A stretch of DNA of 13,595 nucleotides. Source: Bacteroidales bacterium (GTDB taxonomy: Bacteria; Bacteroidota; Bacteroidia; Bacteroidales; UBA932). The stretch spans positions 1 to 13,595 of the forward strand of contig JAFXPV010000104.1 of NCBI GenBank assembly GCA_017527625.1. Reading direction: 5' to 3'. Under the pieces are notes generated by a model. The model worked only from the letters and a program-made list of their open reading frames with translations, was not told where the DNA came from and ran no database searches. The position numbers were made by a program, and so were the translations under genes. Positions 7,394-13,595 of the stretch are shown here, piece after piece (the first letter of the stretch is position 1; each line of letters starts with the position of its first letter).

Positions 7394-9156
7394 CAAACAT
7401 ATTATTTTGCGATTTGCAGCTGCGCTCAGAAAGTACATATCTGAGCGCAACTTGCTTTTGCTGCTGTCTGTTCTGGTAGGCTTGGGCAGCGGGCTTGCGG
7501 CAGTCGTGCTGAAGAAGCTCATAGAGCTGATCCAGCATCTGCTGTTCGGCGGACAGGTAGCGGCGGTCCACTGGATTCTTTACATCATCCTGCCCGGAGT
7601 GGGTATGCTGCTGTCGATGCTGCTGGTGAAATATGTGGTCAAAGACAAGATCGGCCACGGTGTCACCAAGGTGCTGCTGGCCATCTCCAAGAATGAAAGC
7701 CACATCCGGCCCCACAACATCTGGTCGTCGATCGCAGCCAGTTCCCTGACCATCGGTTTCGGCGGTTCGGTGGGAGCGGAGGCCCCGATCGTCTACACCG
7801 GAGCGGCGATAGGCTCCAACGTCGCCAGGGCTTTCGGCCTGTCGTACAAGAACATCACCATACTTCTCGGCTGCGGTGCCGCGGGTGCTGTGGCTGGCAT
7901 CTTCAAAGCTCCGATGGCAGGGGTGCTGTTCACTTTCGAGATATTGCTGTTCAACCTGTCTATGTCGTCGATCCTGCCGTTGCTGCTGTCGTCAGTGACT
8001 GCAACTATGGTTTCGTACTTCGTGCTCGGCGATATGGTGACCTTCTCCAATTCAGTGGAGCAGTTCTCGATGAGCAACATTCCGTTCTACATAATCCTCG
8101 GAATCTTCTGCGGCCTGCTGTCGCTCTATTTCCTGAGGATGACGCTCAAGGCCGAGGATATGCTCCGCAAGGTCAGCAAGCCTTTCACCCGCTGGGCCAT
8201 CTGCGCTGCATCGCTGGGAGTGCTGATTTTTATGTTCCCTCCTCTGTTCGGTGAAGGCTACACCTCCCTCACGTCTATGCTCAACAAAGATGCTCTCGTT
8301 GCGCTGGAGGGCGGGTTCATCGCCAGTTTCATATCTCCCGACAACAAGTGGGCGATAGTGATATTCTTTGCTGCTGTCACCCTGCTCAAGGTGTTTGCGA
8401 CTGCGTTCACAAACTCAGGAGGCGGAGTGGGCGGAACCTTCGGTCCGACGCTTATCACCGGAGCCTTCGCAGGCTTCGTGATTGCCAGGCTGGTCAACAT
8501 CCTGGGGCTGGCGGCAGTGCCGGAGGAGAACTTCGTGCTGGTGGGTATGGCCGGACTTATGGCTGGCGTTATGCAGGCTCCGCTGACCGCCATATTCCTC
8601 ATCGCCGAGATCACAGGCGGCTATGCGCTGCTCTTCCCCCTGATCATTACTTCAGCCATCTCTTATGCCACGATCAGGACCACCGAGCAGTACTCGATCT
8701 ATACCAAGCGTATCGCTGCTTCAGGCGAACTGCTGACCCACGACAGCGACAGGGCAGTGCTGACGCTGCTCAAGCTTTCGAATTTCATAGAGACCGATTT
8801 CGTCCCCGTCAGGGTGGACCGCACCCTCGGCGAACTGACCGACGTGATAGCTCATTCCCACAGAAACATCTTCCCGGTGGTTGACGAGAAAAACCACTTC
8901 CTCGGAATCGTCTACCTTGACGATGTCCGCCAGTATATGTTCAAGCCGGAGATGTACGACAAGATATTCATATACGACCTTCTCAAGGAGAGCGATTCCG
9001 TGCTTGCGTCGGACCGTATGGAGAAGGTGATGGAAAAGTTCGAGACCACCGGCGCCTGGAACCTGCCGGTCCTGGACAAGAACGGTTTGTATATGGGATT
9101 CGTGTCCAAGTCCAAGATATTCTCATCATACAGAGAGCAACTACAGCAAGTGTCCC

Positions 9157-9164
<8 letters not shown>
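7383..9164 (+). CDS. clcB: ClC-family chloride channel/transporter with C-terminal CBS pair
   Basis: Integral inner-membrane anion channel or anion/proton exchanger. Numbering from the TTG at 7383 (593 residues), it has roughly ten or more hydrophobic segments between residues 25 and 435. The three ClC filter motifs are recognisable: GHGVT at 91-95 (canonical GSGIP), GAEAP at 131-135 (canonical GREGP, gating glutamate E133 kept) and GTFGP at 351-355. Two CBS domains fill about 473-588 and usually bind adenine nucleotides. The start is uncertain. The first in-frame ATG (7257) would overlap the upstream gene by 137 nt and add 42 residues that look like shadow translation of its acidic tail. TTG at 7383 gives a short polar N-terminus before the first membrane segment and an 11-nt overlap; TTG at 7407 is also possible. 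The stop overlaps tex by 8 nt. Confidence 0.88.
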
Positions 9165-11307
<2,143 letters not shown>

Positions 11308-11337
11308 ACTACCTTTACGGAATAACCATCCAAAGAA

Positions 11338-12072
11338 ATGAGCGCCGACAAGAAAATCATCATAATCCCGACCTACAACGAGATCGAGAACGTCGAAAAA
11401 ATGCTCCGCAAGGTTATGAGCCTTGAGGACGGGTTCAATGTGCTGATAATTGATGACGGCTCTCCCGACGGTACGGCTGCGGTTGTGAAAGACCTTATGA
11501 AGGAATTTCCCGAGAGGATATTCATCATCGAAAGGTCCGGGAAACTAGGACTCGGTACCGCCTACATCACCGGTTTCAAATGGTGCGTCGCCCACGGCTA
11601 CGATTATATCTTTGAAATGGACTGCGATTTCTCCCATAATCCCGATGACCTTCCCCGCCTGTACCGGGCCTGCAGCGAAGACGGCGCCGACCTTGCCATC
11701 GGTTCGAGGTATTGCAACGGCATCAGCGTGATAAACTGGCCGATAGGACGCGTGATTATGTCTTATTACGCCTCGGTATATGTCCGCAAGATGCTGGGTA
11801 TGAAGGTCTATGACTGTACTGCAGGTTTCAAGTGCTATCGTCGCAAGGTTCTCGAGACCATAGATTTCGACCGCATCAGGATGCACGGCTATGGCTTCCA
11901 GATTGAGATGAAATACAATGCCTATAAACTGGGCTTCAAGATCAAGGAAGTCCCCATCATCTTCGTGGACCGCACTGAAGGCGTTTCCAAGATGAGCAGC
12001 AGCATCTTCGGCGAGGCATTCTGGGGCGTCATCAAGCTCCGTTTCAGGAAGATCAAACCCCGCGTGCAATGA
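11338..12072 (+). CDS. Dpm1-like polyprenol-phosphate mannosyltransferase (GT2)
   Basis: Family 2 glycosyltransferase of the dolichol/polyprenol-phosphate mannose synthase type, which moves a sugar (usually mannose from GDP-mannose) onto a lipid phosphate at the cytoplasmic face of the membrane. The 244-residue protein begins with the nucleotide-sugar fold IIIPTYNEIENVE and has DDGSPDGT at 39-46, GLGTAY, and the metal-binding DxD motif as MDCD (D95, D97), followed by FSHNP. It has no C-terminal transmembrane extension, so it should be a peripheral enzyme like the short Dpm1 forms. Most relatives I know read MDAD; the cysteine between the two aspartates is a mild variant. Donor and acceptor cannot be read from sequence; glucose transfer is an alternative. 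The stop overlaps the pyrC start by 4 nt (ATGA), so the two are translated together. Confidence 0.9.
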   Translation: MSADKKIIIIPTYNEIENVEKMLRKVMSLEDGFNVLIIDDGSPDGTAAVVKDLMKEFPERIFIIERSGKLGLGTAYITGFKWCVAHGYDYIFEMDCDFSHNPDDLPRLYRACSEDGADLAIGSRYCNGISVINWPIGRVIMSYYASVYVRKMLGMKVYDCTAGFKCYRRKVLETIDFDRIRMHGYGFQIEMKYNAYKLGFKIKEVPIIFVDRTEGVSKMSSSIFGEAFWGVIKLRFRKIKPRVQ

Positions 12073-13415
12073 AATGCTATCTCAAAAACGCCACTGTAAT
12101 CAATGAAGGTGCCCTGTTCCCTGCGGGCATCTTTATTGTTGATGAGCGTATCGCTGCAATCTGCCGCTACGACAGTCACTCCGGCCACGAGAGGGAACAG
12201 GCTTGTATCGCAGACAGTGATTCGGTCCTTGATCTGGAAGGACGTTACGTCGCTCCCGGCATCATTGACGCGCACGTGCATTTCCGCGAGCCCGGAGCTA
12301 CCCACAAGGCCTGCATCGCTACCGAAAGCGCAGCTGCAGCCCTGGGCGGCGTCACATCCTTTATGGATATGCCGAACAACAATCCTCCGGCCGTCAGCAG
12401 GGAGGCTCTCGCCCGCAAGTTCGAAATCGCGGCACGCGACTCGGTGGTGAACTATTCATTCTATCTCGGCGCTACTGCCGACAACCTGGACGAAGTCCTC
12501 TCGTGTGATTACTCGAAGGTCTGCGGGGTGAAGGTTTTTATGGGTTCGTCCACGGGCAACCTCCTTCTCGACGATGATACGGCTATGGACAGGCTGTTTG
12601 CCGAGTGTCCGGCGCTGATCGCCGTCCACAGCGAAGACAACGCAGTGATAGCGGACTGCCTGCAGAAGGCTCGCGAACGGTACGGCGAGCAGATCCCTTT
12701 TGCAGCACACCCCGAGATCAGACCGACAGAAGCGTGCGTCAAGGCTACGCGGAAGGCAGTCGGCCTGGCAGAAAAATATGGCACGCGACTGCACGTGCTG
12801 CACGTCTCGACGGCAGAAGAAACCGATATTATAGCGGACTTGAAGAAGCGCCGCAAGAACGTCACGGCAGAGACCTGCGTCCAATACCTCTTTTTCTGCT
12901 CGAAGGATTATGAAGAACTCGGAGCGCTGGTGAAGTGCAATCCGGCAATCAAGTCGCACCGCGATATGCTGGCGCTGCGCAGGGCAGTGCGCTCGGGTGT
13001 CATCGACAATATCTCTACTGACCACGCGCCGCACCTTATGGAAGAGAAATGCAAACCATACCTGTTTTCTGCTTCGGGCATCCCGCTCATCCAGTATTCC
13101 CTTCCTATGATGCTGGACCTCTCGGACCGGGGCTGTTTCACGCTTGCATTGGTTGTGGAACGTATGGCCCACGCTCCCGCCCGTCTGTACGGGGTTGAGG
13201 AAAGAGGCTTCATCCGTGAAGGATACTATGCCGACCTGGTAGTTTTTTCAACCGGTCGCCGTCACGCCGTCCAGCCGGCAGCGTCACGCTGCGGATGGAC
13301 TCCGGTGTCACGTCTTAGCGGAAATGTGCTCCACACGATAGCCAACGGGCGTTTTGTAGTCCGTGACGGACAACTGACCGGAGAGCGTTCAGGTATGCCT
13401 CTGAGGTTCCGTTGA
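12069..13415 (+). CDS. pyrC: Dihydroorotase
   Basis: Amidohydrolase that catalyses the third step of pyrimidine synthesis, the reversible cyclisation of carbamoyl-aspartate to dihydroorotate. The 448-residue protein has the metal-binding HVHFREPG motif (H69, H71), a probable carbamylated lysine K155 in VKVFMGSSTG, further ligands H187 (VHSED) and H245 (LHVLHVSTAEE), and the catalytic D318 in STDHAPH. FMDMPNNNPP is also typical. The pattern is that of the long dihydroorotase/hydantoinase-like group, not the short E. coli PyrC. K155 and D318 are both present, which favours an active enzyme over an inactive PyrC' homologue. The ATG at 12069 overlaps the stop of the glycosyltransferase gene. The last 80 residues form the small beta domain of amidohydrolases. 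Confidence 0.94.
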   Translation: MKCYLKNATVINEGALFPAGIFIVDERIAAICRYDSHSGHEREQACIADSDSVLDLEGRYVAPGIIDAHVHFREPGATHKACIATESAAAALGGVTSFMDMPNNNPPAVSREALARKFEIAARDSVVNYSFYLGATADNLDEVLSCDYSKVCGVKVFMGSSTGNLLLDDDTAMDRLFAECPALIAVHSEDNAVIADCLQKARERYGEQIPFAAHPEIRPTEACVKATRKAVGLAEKYGTRLHVLHVSTAEETDIIADLKKRRKNVTAETCVQYLFFCSKDYEELGALVKCNPAIKSHRDMLALRRAVRSGVIDNISTDHAPHLMEEKCKPYLFSASGIPLIQYSLPMMLDLSDRGCFTLALVVERMAHAPARLYGVEERGFIREGYYADLVVFSTGRRHAVQPAASRCGWTPVSRLSGNVLHTIANGRFVVRDGQLTGERSGMPLRFR

Positions 13416-13443
13416 AAATTTTATCAACAAAATTCAAATAAAA

Positions 13444-13474
13444 TTTGCTGGATTAAAAAGAAGGGCTATATTTG
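13444..13474 (+). promoter_or_regulatory. Strong Bacteroidetes-type promoter with AT-rich upstream region
   Basis: TTTG at 13444-13447, a 19-nt spacer, and TATATTTG at 13467-13474 give a perfect match to the TTTG / TAnnTTTG consensus, the best in the window. The 28 bases upstream (13416-13443) are almost pure A/T, as in UP elements of rRNA promoters. A short inverted repeat, GGGCT (13463-13467) and AGCCC (13476-13480), brackets the -7 box. The predicted start is near 13480. No ORF follows inside the window, so the product is a stable RNA or a gene with a long leader beyond the edge. Confidence 0.7.
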
Positions 13475-13478
13475 CAGC

Positions 13479-13595
13479 CCGTTTCGGAAGAACGGAGGAT
13501 AAAGTTGATTGAAAAGATGGAAGACTAAGTGCTATTGGAAAAATAGTACAAGGCAATTGTAGCATAACAATTGAAAGAGCAAGCGTGAATTTCTT
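13479..13595 (+). other. Structured 5' leader, probably of an rRNA operon or other stable RNA (continues beyond window)
   Basis: No ORF is present. Three local inverted repeats can fold in the transcript. The first is CCGTT 13479-13483 with AACGG 13491-13495 (7-nt loop), at the predicted 5' end. The second is GTGCTATT 13529-13536 with AATAGTAC 13542-13549 (8 bp with one G-U pair, loop GGAAA). The third is CAATTGT 13554-13560 with ACAATTG 13567-13573 (perfect 7 bp, 6-nt loop). A strong promoter, an AT-rich upstream region and a non-coding leader of more than 100 nt resemble a 16S rRNA leader. The final bases could be the beginning of a boxA-like element. Neither a 16S 5' end nor a tRNA is visible, so the identity is inferred. 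Confidence 0.5.

Noticed and set aside
13411..13428. GTTGA/TCAAC inverted repeat at the pyrC stop as a terminator
   Set aside because: The 5-bp AT-rich stem lacks a following T tract; it lies in the AT-rich upstream part of the terminal promoter.

Overview
The window is a compact, gene-dense stretch of ordinary core genome, almost certainly from a Bacteroidetes bacterium (Bacteroidales-like) of fairly high GC. The signs are a short primary sigma factor of 286 residues without region 1.1, promoter boxes of the TTTG / TAnnTTTG type in place of E. coli -35/-10 boxes, almost no Shine-Dalgarno sequences, a lipoprotein M3 peptidase, and the gene order degQ-rpoD. All genes lie on the + strand. I see no mobile element, CRISPR array, tRNA gene or convincing minus-strand gene.

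Layout: (1) 1-384, the C-terminal end of an HtrA/DegQ-type periplasmic protease with one PDZ domain, cut by the window edge. (2) 449-1309, rpoD, with its own promoter (378-410) and a terminator (1328-1361). (3) 1393-6977, a tightly packed run: a lipoprotein peptidyl-dipeptidase (Dcp-like), argS, and a YgiQ-type radical SAM protein, with junctions of 0 and 2 nt. (4) 7040-11307, a small acidic protein of unknown function, a ClC-family chloride channel/transporter with CBS domains, and tex, joined by short overlaps. (5) 11338-13415, a Dpm1-like polyprenol-phosphate glycosyltransferase overlapping pyrC (dihydroorotase) by 4 nt. (6) 13416-13595, no ORF, but a strong consensus promoter with an AT-rich upstream region and a leader that can form three hairpins. 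It probably feeds a stable-RNA (rRNA) operon or another structured transcript just beyond the window.

The genes serve transcription (RpoD, Tex), translation (ArgS, probably YgiQ-type RNA or protein modification), peptide turnover (DegQ, Dcp), ion transport (ClC), glycolipid-linked sugar supply (Dpm1-like) and pyrimidine synthesis (PyrC). This is housekeeping, not one dedicated pathway.

The most striking signal is not a gene. The tetranucleotide CATG occurs only twice in 13.6 kb (3114-3117 and 9156-9159), although there are more than 200 ATG trinucleotides. Codons just before ATG end in T where neighbouring codons prefer C. This points to restriction-modification pressure or a methylation-driven mutational process acting on CATG.
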